A DNA stretch of 64,000 bases from Bolinopsis microptera (taxonomy: Eukaryota > Ctenophora > Tentaculata > Lobata > Bolinopsidae). The translations under genes were made by a program, and so were the position numbers. Below the pieces are notes generated by a model. That model did no database searches. It had not been told where the DNA came from and saw only the letters and a program-made list of their open reading frames with translations. This document shows positions 51,848 to 64,000 of the stretch, one piece after another. The DNA lies in NCBI RefSeq assembly GCF_026151205.1, contig NC_087084.1, forward strand, positions 10,567,453-10,631,452, in the 5' to 3' direction. Every line of letters starts with the position of its first letter. Position 1 is the stretch's first letter.

Positions 51848-51902
51848 CTTCGAAAAGATCCTCCTACTGGTACACTGTACTTGTAGGAGGATCTTTTCGA
51901 AG
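51848..51902. repeat. Hairpin with 20-bp perfect arms
   Basis: CTTCGAAAAGATCCTCCTAC at 51848-51867 is perfectly inverted at 51883-51902 with a 15-base loop. The right foot touches the next palindrome. Confidence 0.85.
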
Positions 51903-52052
51903 TAATATTTCTAAAGCTAAACACTTGCACAAATGACTGGATAGTTTGCGAATAAAGGTGCAAATGTTTCTGTACCAGGTACAGAAACATTTGCACGTTT
52001 AGTCGCAAACTATCCAGTCATTAATGCAAGTGTTTAGCTTTAGAAATATTAC
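51902..52052. repeat. 151-bp near-perfect palindrome
   Basis: The left arm 51902-51976 (begins GTAATATTTCTAAAGCTAAA, ends GTTTCTGTACC) and the right arm 51978-52052 are reverse complements with about four mismatches and a single central base. There is no spacer, which is unusual because such cruciform-prone DNA is unstable. Confidence 0.9.
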
Positions 52053-52302
52053 GTTATTAGATAAATTAATATCGTGTCGTGGGTCTCTTGGCATGGAGAC
52101 GAACAATACATTTTTCTATTCTATTTTATTTCATTTCTATTATAATTGATTATTTCTATGCCCCTCAGGCCGTCTTAATATTACAACCAATGTTTCACCA
52201 AAATATCTGTATGCTAATGTTCTGCCATATTTTCAAATTACCAATTGTTTGTACGGATTATCCTTATCAGAAGATGGGGTTTCCGCAGATGTGACTGTAT
52301 TT

Positions 52303-52451
52303 CAGGGACAAAAGGATTTCGCGGCATGTACGAAATCGCGAAATTTCCCATTCTCCGCGACAAATTTTATGTATAGTTTAATGTATAGCCTGTTAAATTT
52401 CGCGGTACCGCGATTTTTGGCCAAAATAATCGCGAAATCCTTTTGTCCCTG
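52303..52451. mobile_element. hAT-type MITE, 149 bp, 8-bp TSD
   Basis: The ends CAGGGACAAAAGGATTTCGC and GCGAAATCCTTTTGTCCCTG are perfect inverted repeats. CTGTATTT flanks both sides (52295-52302 and 52452-52459). TCGCG words repeat inside. It is too small to code; hAT assignment rests on the 8-bp duplication and the CAGGG terminus. Confidence 0.88.
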
Positions 52452-52459
52452 CTGTATTT

Positions 52460-53640
52460 AAGTACTTTTCTAAGAAATTCAAACCATGTGTTTATAAACT
52501 GGATTATTTACAATTATCTTTTATTTTTTATTTACACAACAGTTGCATGCTAATTTTGTTGTATGGTTCATTTTCATTAGAAGATTATTCTCATAAATTA
52601 AAACTATAATTTGTGATTTTTAGGCACTTACCGGGAAACGTTGTCAAGTCTCAAAAGTCGACAAAACACATTAGAAAACTTAGCGGGTACAGTTTAATGT
52701 AAATATACAGGGGAGGGGAATTTTTAGAGGCCACGCCCAATTAACATTGAATCGCTTATACGCGTGTTTGTGGACATGTTCCATTCTATCATTTTTACTT
52801 ATACTCAGCAGTGTTTAAACTAGTCATCCCAGAAAATAACATGAATACTAAGTTAAGAAAGGTATCTTATGCTTGAAAATATATCGTCAATACTAATATT
52901 GACTTTAATATATAATGGAAATGCAAATGTACATATTATATACTTAATCAAACTCCGTTACATGTGCCACCCTGGCCTTGTTTACTTAGTTGTTTTTTTA
53001 CTTAGTTGTCTTCTTTATATAAGTTTGTTCGTATGTCGCCTGGATAAATCATGCTCTAGAGCTAGTTGTGGCCATCAGATCTACTGTTACAACTCTTTGT
53101 GGTGGTTCATGGGACTTATATGGACAACATATTCATGCACAGAAATGCTTTTGGAAAATTAGTTACCAGAAAATATTCATGATGCCCTAACAAGAGTAAC
53201 TGGAATTTTCGTTTAACTTCTAGCTTATAACATAAGTTAACCAGGTGCCACCAGTCCATACCCTGGCTCGGTAATATGAAGACTTGTTTTAATTCCAAAT
53301 GAAAATCTCGAATAAGTTAAATACTTAATAACTAGTCATCTTATATATAAAATATGTCAAGTTTGAATGCTAAATATATTATGTTATGTTTGTTGACGAA
53401 TTTATATTAACCTGTAGCTTGACTGGATTGATTAAAGGTTACGTTTTTTTCATAGTATTATCAGGATATGTTGCAATATCCTATAACTTCACATAATGTA
53501 GACGAATAAAAACGGTGTATCGACAAATTGATCATGAAATGACTTTCATTTGTTTATTTATTTGTTGTTATTTTATATCCGTCAAAGTAAAACGACCACG
53601 TTGCATTTTGCGATACTATCGGGCTTTTTATCGGGCTTTT
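52460..53640. other. AT-rich intergenic stretch, weak dispersed repeat only
   Basis: CCAGTCCATACCCTGG, GGTAATATGAAGACTTG and TTTTAATTCCAAATGAAAA (53250-53310) recur diverged at 60670-60740 (CCAGTCCACACCCTGG, ATAATATGAAGGACTTG). Otherwise nothing was recognised, including the 97-codon frame at 52869-53162. Confidence 0.4.
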
Positions 53641-53649
53641 TGTCGGACC

Positions 53650-53785
53650 TTTTCACAAAATTTTGTATGTGACCTTATATCACCTCATTATTTTCCGTTT
53701 TCGCAAAATTCTGTTCGTGCCCTTGTATCGCCTCAGTATTTTCCGTTTTCGCAAAATTCTGTTCGTGCCCTTGTATCACCTCAGA
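53650..53785. repeat. 44-bp tandem repeat, three units
   Basis: Units run TTTTCGCAAAATTCTGTTCG then TGCCCTTGTATCGCCTCAG; the first unit is diverged. Confidence 0.8.
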
Positions 53786-54280
53786 ATTCGTGACACCAGT
53801 ATTTTCGGGTGGTGTCTCCAGTCGTTTTCATGACACTGGCACGCTACAGAATTAGTTTTCCATCTCCCCTTTTAATGTTTACTGGTCATCTGGTGTTTCG
53901 GTGTCCCTAATTTCGTTTACACTTGGTCACTTGTCAAGGCAAATTATAGAGGTCTCACGGCGAATTTTCTTTATAAATATAATAAATCGATGTACTACTT
54001 CGTGTAACAATTTGAAAGTCGATTGATAAAATAAGGGCAGTCATTCTCTTTGTTGCAGTAACACAAGTCTTTGAGATCTGTTTGTTTGATTGGGCAGTTC
54101 ACCAGAAAATGTAACGCCTTAAAATGTATTTACAGTAATCATAGAAAAATATAAAAGCGTACAAAAATCATAATCATGACGTACGTAAATCGTGAATGGG
54201 GAGCACTCCTAGCGACTCCATAACGCTTTGAAATAAGGTTCCTTATCAAAATTCAAATTAAAATGAGATAGGATTTAAAA

Positions 54281-54707
54281 CAGAGTTGAAAAATACGTAT
54301 TTTACGAATTTTATAAAATATCAAAAATACGTTAAATACGGCGTATTTTATTTTCATTGAATAAAATACGTAAAAAGTGTTATTGTACCATTGATAGCTC
54401 CAATATAGTAATAAGTACTATTGCTTTATATAAATTTACGATTTTATCAAAACTCGCGTAGCTCTGTCGTTTTTCACCTCGCATATGACTTCAGAGTACT
54501 GGGCACGTGCTATACCAAAGCATTAAAGCGTTGAAGTTAAGGAGAAATGTGTCTAAAAAAAATGCAAACGAATGACATAACTTTAGTCTTTGAATGAAAT
54601 TTCAAGAAAAACGTATTTTAACGTATTTTTGACGTATTTTATTTCTAAGCAAAAATACGCAAAATACGGCGTATTTAAAAAATTATCTCACGTATTTTTC
54701 AACTCTG
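54281..54707. mobile_element. hAT-type MITE, 427 bp, 18-bp TIRs and 8-bp TSD
   Basis: The left CAGAGTTGAAAAATACGT and right ACGTATTTTTCAACTCTG ends are perfect inverted repeats. ATTTAAAA flanks both sides (54273-54280 and 54708-54715). AAAATACGT/ACGTATTTT words recur throughout both subterminal regions, as transposase-binding subterminal repeats often do. No coding capacity. Confidence 0.88.
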
Positions 54708-54795
54708 ATTTAAAAGAATTTATATAATAGGATTTAAAATATTAATATGGGATTTAAACTATTATAAAATATTATTATATATAACATAAGATTTG

Positions 54796-55257
54796 GGTCA
54801 TAGATCAGACAAGGCTGGTCGGTCGGAGGTCGGTCGGAGGTCGGTTGGGCGCCGGTCGGCGGTAGGTGAACGCCGGTCGGAGGTCGGTCGGAGGTTGGTC
54901 GGAGGTTGGTCGGAGGTTGGTCGGAGGTCGATCGGGCGCCGGTCGGGCGCCGGTCGAGCGCCGGTCGGAGGTCGATCGGAGGTCGGTCGGAGGTCGGTCG
55001 GAGGTCGGTCGGAGGTTGCAAAGGGGAGGCCTGCCTTCCGAGATCACATTACCAGGGGGAGCCTCGAGTCCAAAATTATTTCATAGAATGGTCGCCCGAC
55101 CTACCTCCGACCGACCTCCAACCGACCTCCGACCGGCGCCCGACCAACCTCCGACCAACCTCCGACCGACCTCCGACCGGCGTTCACCTACCGCCGACCG
55201 GCGCCCGACCGACCTCCGACCGACCTCCGACCGACCAGCCTTGTCTGATCTATGACC
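54796..55257. repeat. 462-bp inverted repeat built from an 11-bp minisatellite (GGTCGGAGGTC)n
   Basis: The left arm starts GGTCATAGATCAGACAAGGC and continues as GGTCGGTCGGAGG units with GGGCGCC variants to about 55015. The right arm, about 55095-55257, mirrors it including the variant units and ends GATCTATGACC. A unique spacer of about 80 bases separates them. The GC-rich arms contrast with the AT-rich flanks. ORFs in the arms are repeat artefacts. Confidence 0.88.
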
Positions 55258-55259
55258 AA

Positions 55260-56380
55260 GATTTGTCCAACATTAGCCAAATTAAAATGGGTATCATAAA
55301 AACGTTTGGAGTTCCCGCCAATGTGGCTGAACTTTTATGAGAAATTCTAAGAAATTCAAACCGTTTATTTGTTAACGGATAGCTCGCCGTTATTCTTGCC
55401 AAAAACAGTATTTTTGTAATCCTCTGAGATTTATCTATTTCTAACGTCAGCAAACCTCAATATTTTGTTGTGTTACATCACTATTTTGATATGACGCGTG
55501 ACTATCGACTAAGTAGCAAGTGATGCCTATATGAGGCAATATCTAACTTCACTATGCCCATATAAGGCAATATTTAACCTCAATATGCCCAAATAAGGCA
55601 ATAACTAATCTCAATATTTTCTAGGGACACATGACGGGGACTGTGACCGCTTCAGCTCGAACATGTAAAGTAAGTAAAGGTTTAAATATTCTATTTCGTT
55701 AGTTAACATTGGTTATACTGTTAATTAAGTATCGAAATCTTCTTAGATAAAATAAGTAAAATTGAATTTTTTTGCTGAATAAGCACACAATTTATTGTTC
55801 TGTAAAGTTGGTAAAGTTTTGCACTGTTTTAAGTTGCATGTTCAGCTGAGCATTTTCTCGGAAAATTCGCAAATTAGGTACGTGACAAATATGTGAGATA
55901 AGATAAATATTACTTAAATTTGTTGTTGAATTTTATTGATATTCTCGGTAATAAATTCCGCCTAATTTTATCCATGATAAAAAACCCTCATGACAGTAGA
56001 TTACGTTTGTGCCGAATCAGCCGAAATATTTCTGCAGAAATCTGAAAAATCTGAAAAATTTCAAAACAGACAATTTCAACTTTCTACGACAAATACTTGA
56101 CAGTTAAACTCGACCCGATCGAAAATCTGTATGTTTTGTATAAATCCTTAAAAGACAAACAAATCGTTTCCATCTTGCCTACTTCAGGAACTACTTCATT
56201 TCAGTACTTCATTTCAGCCGAATTTAAAGAAAAAATACATCGCCATTGTTGACCTAAATGCGCTTGCATTTTTCTTCAATAGCTCAAAAAATAAAAAAAT
56301 CAGATAAAACCACCCAATTTCGAAGTCCGCTCAGAATATGAAACCCACGACTCTCCTTACTACTTCACAGTGGCCTAATG
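55260..56380. other. AT-rich intergenic stretch, one short tandem repeat
   Basis: About three units of a 34-bp repeat (TATGCCCATATAAGGCAATA and variants) at 55525-55615. No gene was seen. Confidence 0.4.
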
Positions 56381-56389
56381 TTGCCTGTA

Positions 56390-56645
56390 ACATTGCCCCC
56401 CCCCCCCCCCGCTGAAAAAGTGCCCCCCGGTCCCTCTTCTTTTGGTGCCCCTCCCTAAAATTGAACAAATTAGATGATTTTAGAGGATACACCGGTCAAA
56501 TCTCTAAAAAAGTGTGTTTCTAGAGCAAAACGTGCAGTTTTGTTAGTACCGTAGTTAAGCTTTTTGATATTTTCCCACATTCAAACGACGATTTGGCGCC
56601 CCCTAAGATGGCGCCCCCCCCCCCCCCGTTACGCCACTGATACCT
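56390..56645 (+). mobile_element. Poly(C) miniature element, copy 3 of 3
   Basis: Poly(C) runs at both ends. The core GGTGCCCCTCCCTAAAATTG, ACAAATTAGATGATTT and TAGAGCAAAACGTGCAGTTT is shared with the copies at 9.0 and 24.4 kb. It ends CGTTACGCCACTGATA. Confidence 0.7.
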
Positions 56646-57395
56646 CATCAAATTATTCAGTTATACACTTATAATATAATTCAAAGGGAAACAAGGCCTT
56701 ATTGTCTAAATTCATCTTGCTGGAAGCTCGTCACGCCTGGAGTGACCTTTTACGGTGTACACACTAAAATAACTTATAATATAACTTAATCACCTGATCG
56801 GCATTCATTATTATTGTTGTCAATACTTTCATTATGTTTTTTCCTTTCTATTCGCTTGTTTGCTTCAGCAAATTTTCCGATCACTAAATTTTTCACATGA
56901 TAAATCAAACGTCACTGATCGAGAAACGTGAGTCACCGCACCTTATGCTTGGAACATACACTAAGATGACGTCATATAAGTTAGATTTGGCCAATAACTC
57001 CAAAATTAGGCATTTGTGGTATTTTTGCCCCATAAGTTGTACGTTAATGTGGCTATTGCAGTCAATTTGAGCATATTCAAAAGTATCTAAGATGTGCAGA
57101 AGCTGAGGTAACTTTATTAAATAAAAAATTTGAATTATATAATACACATTGGTGCGTGGCCAAAGGGGCGATTGTCCCAGTCTGAATTTTTCGGCTCAGT
57201 TTATTTTCGTTCTGAAGATCTTGGAGAGACCCCAAATATTCGTTCAGCCCTGTACAATAAAACACAGGTCAATGTGCAATGTGCATAAATGACCACACTA
57301 TAGATATGACGGATACATCGTGCCAATGTCTACATTGTCAGCTACATTGTCAAACTGAACCGCTACTATAATCTCATCTCAATAATAATCTCAAA

Positions 57396-58129
<734 letters not shown>

Positions 58130-58139
58130 GCGTGTAATT

Positions 58140-59120
58140 TCCGAGCGAATTAATCCAGAAAACGTTAAGAGTTATGGGACTGGTGTTTTTGGCATAATTT
58201 CGATAAAACTCTGACGAAGCCAATTTAAAAAAAATCGGCCGGTGGTAAGTGGATTTATTGATGGTTGTACCGCAAATGTGACATAAAATGGCTCACTTTT
58301 TCTCCCTCTTCGCTCTCTCTCCCATTACTGCATATGCAGCATTGGTACATGAATCACAATTAGGTTATTTGGCAGTGTATCAGCCGCAAGATTCACTGTC
58401 ATGTAATACTATAAGCTTACTAGGAGGGGGCACTCATTGCGGTCTGTTTGGATTATAGAGAGAGTTCATACTTTCATACGACAATATAATTTGCGTGTTT
58501 CCGAATATAATAGGTGGGTTTATACTTTTGCAATTCAACTGCGATAGTGAAGACCCGGCCGTAGGCACGGGTTACACTAGTATTATTATATTACTATGAT
58601 AATATTATGTTCTCATGACAGCCGAAATGGGCCGCTATTATATTCTCTCATGTTTTGACTTATTGACTCTGTTCTTACTGGACAGCATTGCAATCCAGTG
58701 ACAGTTGTCTCAATATTCATTACTCATCTGTCATTATTCATCTGACATACATTGTTTTAACTATTAATTGTCAAGTACATATAATTAATTAAGTACATAT
58801 AATTAATCAACGTAATACTCACTGGAATGTACTTTCCGTCTGAAAAAGTTTCCGTCATTATAAAAGATAAAAGAATACACGCTTGGCTAAACTGGATAAT
58901 AAAACCATTGAGACCTGACAACAATACTGGTCACGTGATGACGATACTGATAATTCCACAGAGCACTCACTTTTCACAGAGACAAGCTTCATAATTATAA
59001 TATGTATACATGATTATAATATATAAAGAAACTGTTATATATTTATATAGTTTCTCTAAAATTATAACTAAGGGTTCTTCTTCCTGTCATTTGCCACTGT
59101 TGTAATATCCAGCATTCTCT
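58140..59120. other. AT-rich intergenic stretch, nothing recognised
   Basis: No frames, arrays or element ends of note. Confidence 0.4.
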
Positions 59121-59137
59121 GAAGTGACAGTCAGCAG

Positions 59138-59182
59138 CAATGTCACGTGACGTCACGTGACGGCTGACTAGGTCACGTGACA
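59138..59182. promoter_or_regulatory. Cluster of CACGTGAC(GTCA) sites
   Basis: TGTCACGTGACGTCACGTGAC is followed by GGTCACGTGAC, three CACGTG cores with an embedded CRE-like palindrome in about 40 bases. Function is unknown; no adjacent gene was found. Confidence 0.4.
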
Positions 59183-59309
59183 ACCCATATTACAGTTGAT
59201 CCTCTCATTTGTCAGAGAGACATCTTATCAAATAAAGCGACATGTTCGGGACCTTATTAATTGTTCACGTGTGCAGTGTGGTAATCTTGATAATGAGAAT
59301 GTAATAAAT

Positions 59310-59450
59310 TTTAGAAGCCTTCCTCTAAATAACGTTTAGAGGCCTATCTCTCTAATATAAAGGGAGTTTTAGAGGCCTCTCCCTCATTTAGAGGGAGATT
59401 TAGAGGTCTCTCTATCTAAATGTTCCTCTAAATCTCCCTCACAATCGTTA
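59310..59450. repeat. Imperfect inverted/direct repeats of TTAGAGGCCTCTCCCT
   Basis: TTTAGAGGCCTATCTCTCTAA, TTTTAGAGGCCTCTCCCTCA and TTTAGAGGTCTCTCTATC repeat at about 40-base spacing with mirrored CTCTAAATCTCCCTC. Confidence 0.6.
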
Positions 59451-59699
59451 ACGCTCACTCTTAAATTAGACATTTCTTTTCTTGAGAATTTGTTCGCTTA
59501 TGCTATGGAGTTCTACAGAAAGTTCTGAAGAAAGCATTAACAGTATAATCAAATCCTTTGCTTGAACAGACGTAGCCGCACTCAACCAATCAGCGCCCTC
59601 ATGATGTGCCACGTGACTGTAGCCTAGCTCACGTGACACCACAACTGAGAGCACGTGACCTGGATTGTGATATTATGCTGGGGCTCTGGTGGACTGGTG

Positions 59700-60850
59700 G
59701 TGTCTCTGCTGTCTCACTATCCTTCAGTTGCGGGCGATATTTGGTAGCTCAGCCTTGTTACTCGCCCAGTTACCAACCATTATAGTTTATTAGGTTTATT
59801 AGTATTACTTATTAGCATTCAGATTGTGATTAGTTACAGTATAACCCCTGATTAACCGCGCCCTGATATACCGATTAAAAAATCGGGGCTGATTTACCGC
59901 GCGCATTCCCTTTCCCCAAATAGGGCTTAACATATATATATAATGCACACAAACAATAACCTCGATAATTAGATTTATTAGTGAATTGTTACCAATCATT
60001 ACGATATTAGGTTTACTAGTAATTAGTTACCAATGCAACTGTATAGTTGGCTATCAGGTTATTAGTGATCACTTATTGATTACTAACTATTAGCTTGTTA
60101 GGTTTACTCGCCTAGTTACCAGCTATTATGTTATTATGTTTTTAAGCGATCAGTTACCAATCATTAGGTGATTCGTTACCGGTTCAACGTTCACTGCTAA
60201 TGCCTAATACATATTATAATCTGAATTTGAGATTCCGTGGTCGAATAAATTTTGTTACCTATAATATTATATATATACTAGAAAGCCCGTGGTAACAGGG
60301 ACGAAGCTAGTAGAATTCTTTGAAAGAAAGTTTTAATCGCATCAAACAATATCCATTCCAACCAAAGATACAGCCGATTTAAATATAAAACACTTTAAAC
60401 ACAACGTAATTATCACAAAACCGATCAAAATGACGTTAAAACAATCTTTGCACGTGCATGTGTGCATTAAAACACCGTTGCTATGGAACCTTTTGGTTGT
60501 TACCTAAATTCCTATTTTTCATCTAATTTGCACGTGGGCGGTCGTACGTACATACAGCAGAAATAATTTTCTGAATTATAGTAGAGATATATATATATAT
60601 ATTATATTATGATTGCATAATTTATTGTCACTTTGTTGTATTTCAGTATATAATGTGCATGTGCTCCAACCAAGTGTAGCCAGTCCACACCCTGGTTCCA
60701 TAATATGAAGGACTTGTTTTAATTGTAAATGAAAAGTTCGATTAAACAATATCAATATGAAAACAGTGCTCCTTTATTAAAACTTCAGTTAAAACTACAT
60801 GCTACTGCACGGGAACACGACAGTCAGTTATGTAATGGCTAATCTGTAGA
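59700..60850. other. AT-rich intergenic stretch, nothing recognised
   Basis: GTTACCAAT/TTAGGTTTA words recur loosely at 59760-60190. A diverged partner of the 53250-53310 repeat lies at 60670-60740. Confidence 0.35.
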
Positions 60851-60859
60851 GCTTGATGA

Positions 60860-61511
60860 TTAAGGCCAGAGGGGGTATAATCATTTTTCCAGTTTTCACA
60901 TATTATGTGATAGAGCTACTAAAGACGATCAAGAAAAAAACCGGACCGAAATCTGACCTTGCGTTTTTGAGATATCGTGCGCCAAATATTGAGGTTTACT
61001 TGTAATAACATGTAAAACTTTAACTTTAACTTAGAAAAGATAAACCTCCACTTTCGGAAAAGACTGGCCACAGCCAGAAGCTGAAACTTGGCGCAGGTGT
61101 TTTTTGGGGTGTCACGCAAAAACGTTATGTTTTAGAATTTTGATTCTTGCCTTAACAAAATGGCAAAATGTGATTTTTGAGATTTTTTCATATTTCAAGA
61201 AAAAAGGTAAAAATCAAAATTCTAAAACATAACGTTTTTGCGTGACACCCCAAAAAACACATGTGCCAAGTTTCAGCTCCTGGTTGTGGCCAGTCTTTTC
61301 CAAAAGTGGAGGTTTACCTTTTTTGAGTTAAAGTTAAAGTTTTACATGTAATTACAGGTAAACTTCAATATTCGGCGGGCGATATCTCAAAAACGCAACG
61401 TCAGATTTCGGCCCGATTTTTTTATTTTTCCCGTCGCCAATAGCTCTATCACATATGTGAAAACTGGAAAAATGATTTTTACCCCCCCCCCCCCCCCCCT
61501 TCCGGCCTTAA
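60860..61511. mobile_element. 652-bp foldback element with arms of nearly 290 bp
   Basis: The left arm 60860-61145 and right arm about 61210-61511 are mirror copies: TTAAGGCC at both outer ends, CATTTTTCCAGTTTTCACAT, GATATCGTGCGCC, AAAAGACTGGCCACAGCCAG, and AACGTTATGTTTTAGAATTT next to the loop. The loop is about 65 bases. A poly(C) run has expanded in the right arm. A single fragment of the arm lies at 48765-48828. Confidence 0.85.
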
Positions 61512-61839
61512 TCGGCCCAGAATGTGCTGCCGGTCTTATGTTGCTCGAGATCATGCTAAGCACTTCAGCAGGCCCAGCCAATATAATTAATTCAGTGTAG
61601 TTTTACTGATCACGTGGTGCCCTTATATGGTCAGGTTGTGTTCTGTGTGCCAAGTAGACACATAATAGCTTCATTTAGTCCTTGAAACTTGGTTCTCGAT
61701 TCTTCTGCCTATTTCAAGCTCTTCTGAAGAGCTCTGAATGATCAGACAACAAACAATTAATTAGTCAATAAAATAATTCTATAGAAATAGGCGGTCTAGT
61801 AGCAGAGTAGAGCTCAATCCCTCTTAATTGCAGATCTAC

Positions 61840-62280
61840 CTCTCGTAGTGTATTATTTGTAGATCTACCTCTCATAGTGAATTATTGGTAGATCTACCTC
61901 TCGTAGTGTATTATTTGTAGATCTACCTCTCGTAGTGTATTATTTGTAGATCTACCTCTCGTAGTGTATTATTTGTAGATCTACCTCTCATAGTGAATTA
62001 TTTGTAGATCTACCTCTCATAGTGAATTATTTGTAGATCTACCTCTCGTAGTGTATTATTTGTAGATCTACCTCTCGTAGTGTATTATTTGTAGATCTAC
62101 CTCTCGTAGTGTATTATTTGTAGATCTACATTCTACCTCTCGTAGTGTATTATTTGTAGATCTACCTCTCGTAGTGTATTATTTGTAGATCTATCTCACG
62201 TAACGTGTTAGTTTGGAGATCTACCTCTCGTAGTGTATTATTTGTAGATCTATCTCACGTAACGTGTTAGTTTGGAGATA
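61840..62280. repeat. 29-bp minisatellite (GTAGATCTACCTCTCGTAGT + GTATTATTT)n
   Basis: About 15 units. Variants (CATAGTGAATTA, and ATCTCACGTAACGTGTTAGT near the end) recur in blocks. Confidence 0.92.
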
Positions 62281-62289
62281 TAGCGGTGG

Positions 62290-64000
62290 CCCGGTGGACG
62301 CCCTTGAATTATCCCCATTAGTATAATATCATATTTTATTATATATTATATTATATACAACACGTTGCGGTGGTGCGATGTTACCTGCCTATTATCCCTA
62401 TTAAGGTCATATTTTTGAGTGATTGGAACTAGTTCAATGTAACCTATTTCATAAAGTCTCACGTATTACAATTGTGCCCTCTTAATTTTATTGCTGTTTT
62501 CTACATTTGCATTAGGTTCTGTTAGTTGTTTGACTATCTCTGGTTTATTTCTAGAAGACTATTTAGTAATTTAGTTATTTAATATCATTTTGGTGAAATA
62601 TCCTCACTCATTTTCATCACAGAATTGTCTAAGGTTTAAGATCGCTTTCTTTTTTAATTATTCTCAAAATCGTAAATAAGGTTTTGTTCAAGTAGACAGT
62701 ATCGGTAATGGATTTTAATGGACGGTTACTATAGAAACTATAGCTTGTTCCCTAGCAACAGCTATTTATTACCTTGTGATTGGATTGAACAGCATGACAT
62801 CACTAAAATTAACATAATTCTGGAAGAAAAAGCAACAGTTTAAGTTTTTACATAATTTACTTTATCACTTATGTAGTATTAGTATTTATGTCTTTCTTCT
62901 GGCACTGTTAATTAATAATAATACGGTTTACGGTTAAGTATCGCAAAAATCGAGTTATGGAACAAAATTAGGTGTTTTCATCACATCATTTCTGTATCGC
63001 ACTTCAAGTTCTGTACCACTCAGTGTCCAGTGATCAGTTGTTTATTGGTCCTACGAAGATATTCTATTCTGCTGAAAATGGAATGTATGTATTAGGACAA
63101 CATCTAATTAATAATCGAATCCGCACATTTGGATTTTGGGCGTTTAGCGTTTAACTAGAACTTGATATGAAGCGGGTGTGGAAAACCAATAATATCCCAA
63201 AATTGAAAGATTCTTCTCTGCGGAAATCTTCCCGGCTCATTAGTATTCCGTTCTGCTAGTTCTCGTTGGACTATGATCTTGGCGTTGAAAGACGATATTT
63301 CCGATTGTTATAAAAAATGCAGCTGTTCAAGAATTCACTGGAGTAGATCACATTTGTTGGTAATCCCAGCAAATAGTTAGTATATAATCAAAGGATGACT
63401 TTGATGAAATATTTGCAATACTCACTGACCAATTTTACATTTCCAATTTGTAATCATACCATTAGGACCGTTGCTACAGCACTCTTTATGAAATGGTAAA
63501 TAACTAGTATAGTAACTACTTCTAGTAAAATCAGAAACTAGATTTCTTCGAAAGAGCTCGCAACTGGTTTCCTAGAAACGCCGCTCAGAAGGAAAAATGA
63601 TCACGCGGGCAAAATAATCACGTGAGCAAAATAATCACGTGTAAGCACATTTTTTACTGTTTACAAGGGATGGAATGGAATGGAATTCTCCGCGGCATCA
63701 AGAGATAAACTTGGAAATAAGAAATTATTATGTTGATAAAATTCGGATGACTGAGAAGATAACTTCCGGTCCCTACCCGGCTGTCCTTCCAGCCCCTACT
63801 CCCATCTAATTTAATCATAATCTGTTCGTCTGACCATTTTTACCTGAAAATTTCCCCCTTACTCTTAACATTTCAATCCCAATTAAAATAGCAACAGTTT
63901 ATTACAGCTTTGTTTGTTTGTTTATAGAACCCGTCCACAATCTCGTATCGGAAAATGACTAAACTCAGTTCTGAGCGTGAATACGGGTGGTATTTCAGCT
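62290..64000. other. Intergenic stretch to the right edge, nothing recognised
   Basis: AT-rich, with a TATATTATATTATATA run near 62335 and three spaced TCACGTG/TCACGCG words at 63600-63640. The 60-codon frame at 62972 lacks recognisable features. Confidence 0.4.

Noticed and set aside
52869-53162. 97-codon hydrophobic ORF as a membrane protein gene
   Set aside because: The hydrophobicity follows from T-rich codons; no splice borders, conserved motif or start context support it.
54734-55340. Arginine/proline-rich ORFs on both strands
   Set aside because: They read through the GGTCGGAGG minisatellite arms and change content at the repeat borders.

Overview
The window is animal nuclear DNA: AT-rich, with spliced genes, non-LTR retrotransposons and very many DNA-transposon remnants. 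Two conserved genes were assembled exon by exon, with GT-AG borders and reading phase agreeing at every junction. They match metazoan FNDC3 and DDX3/PL10. Nothing bacterial, organellar or viral was seen. The species cannot be named from sequence alone; a repeat-rich invertebrate fits best.

Layout. 0-4.4 kb: 5' part of an FNDC3-like gene on the minus strand, start codon at 4375, running off the left edge. 4.4-10.4 kb: a gap between divergently oriented genes, holding a degenerate triplicated segment, a 1.26-kb inverted-repeat element, a LINE 3' end and a poly(C) element. 10.4-17.9 kb: complete 18-exon DDX3-like helicase gene on the plus strand, 925 codons, with a long N/Q/P/G-rich C-terminal tail and a poly(A) signal. 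17.9-26 kb: an array with RFX X-box-like sites, several palindromic miniature elements, two unrecognised ORFs and two minisatellites. 26-30 kb: a LINE 3' end, then an element with long inverted arms that carries a second LINE in its right arm. 30-37 kb: mostly featureless, with one TA-flanked miniature element. 37-45 kb: a segmental direct repeat, a hAT-type miniature element with intact 8-bp target duplications, a 34-bp satellite, a 9-bp microsatellite, and a 2.9-kb CR1/Jockey-like LINE with an intact EN-RT frame inside a minisatellite. 47-51 kb: two copies of a foldback element, one split by a mariner-type insertion whose empty site is preserved in the other. 51-56 kb: a 151-bp palindrome, two more hAT-type miniature elements and a large inverted minisatellite. 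56-64 kb: a poly(C) element, a 0.73-kb tetranucleotide tract, a foldback element and a 29-bp minisatellite.

The two host genes share no pathway that the sequence shows. One is a probable membrane protein with fibronectin domains, the other a cytoplasmic/nuclear RNA helicase. The clearest biology is the transposon record: several insertions can be defined to the base by inverted ends plus target duplications, and nested insertions give relative ages. No autonomous transposase or new defence-like system was found.
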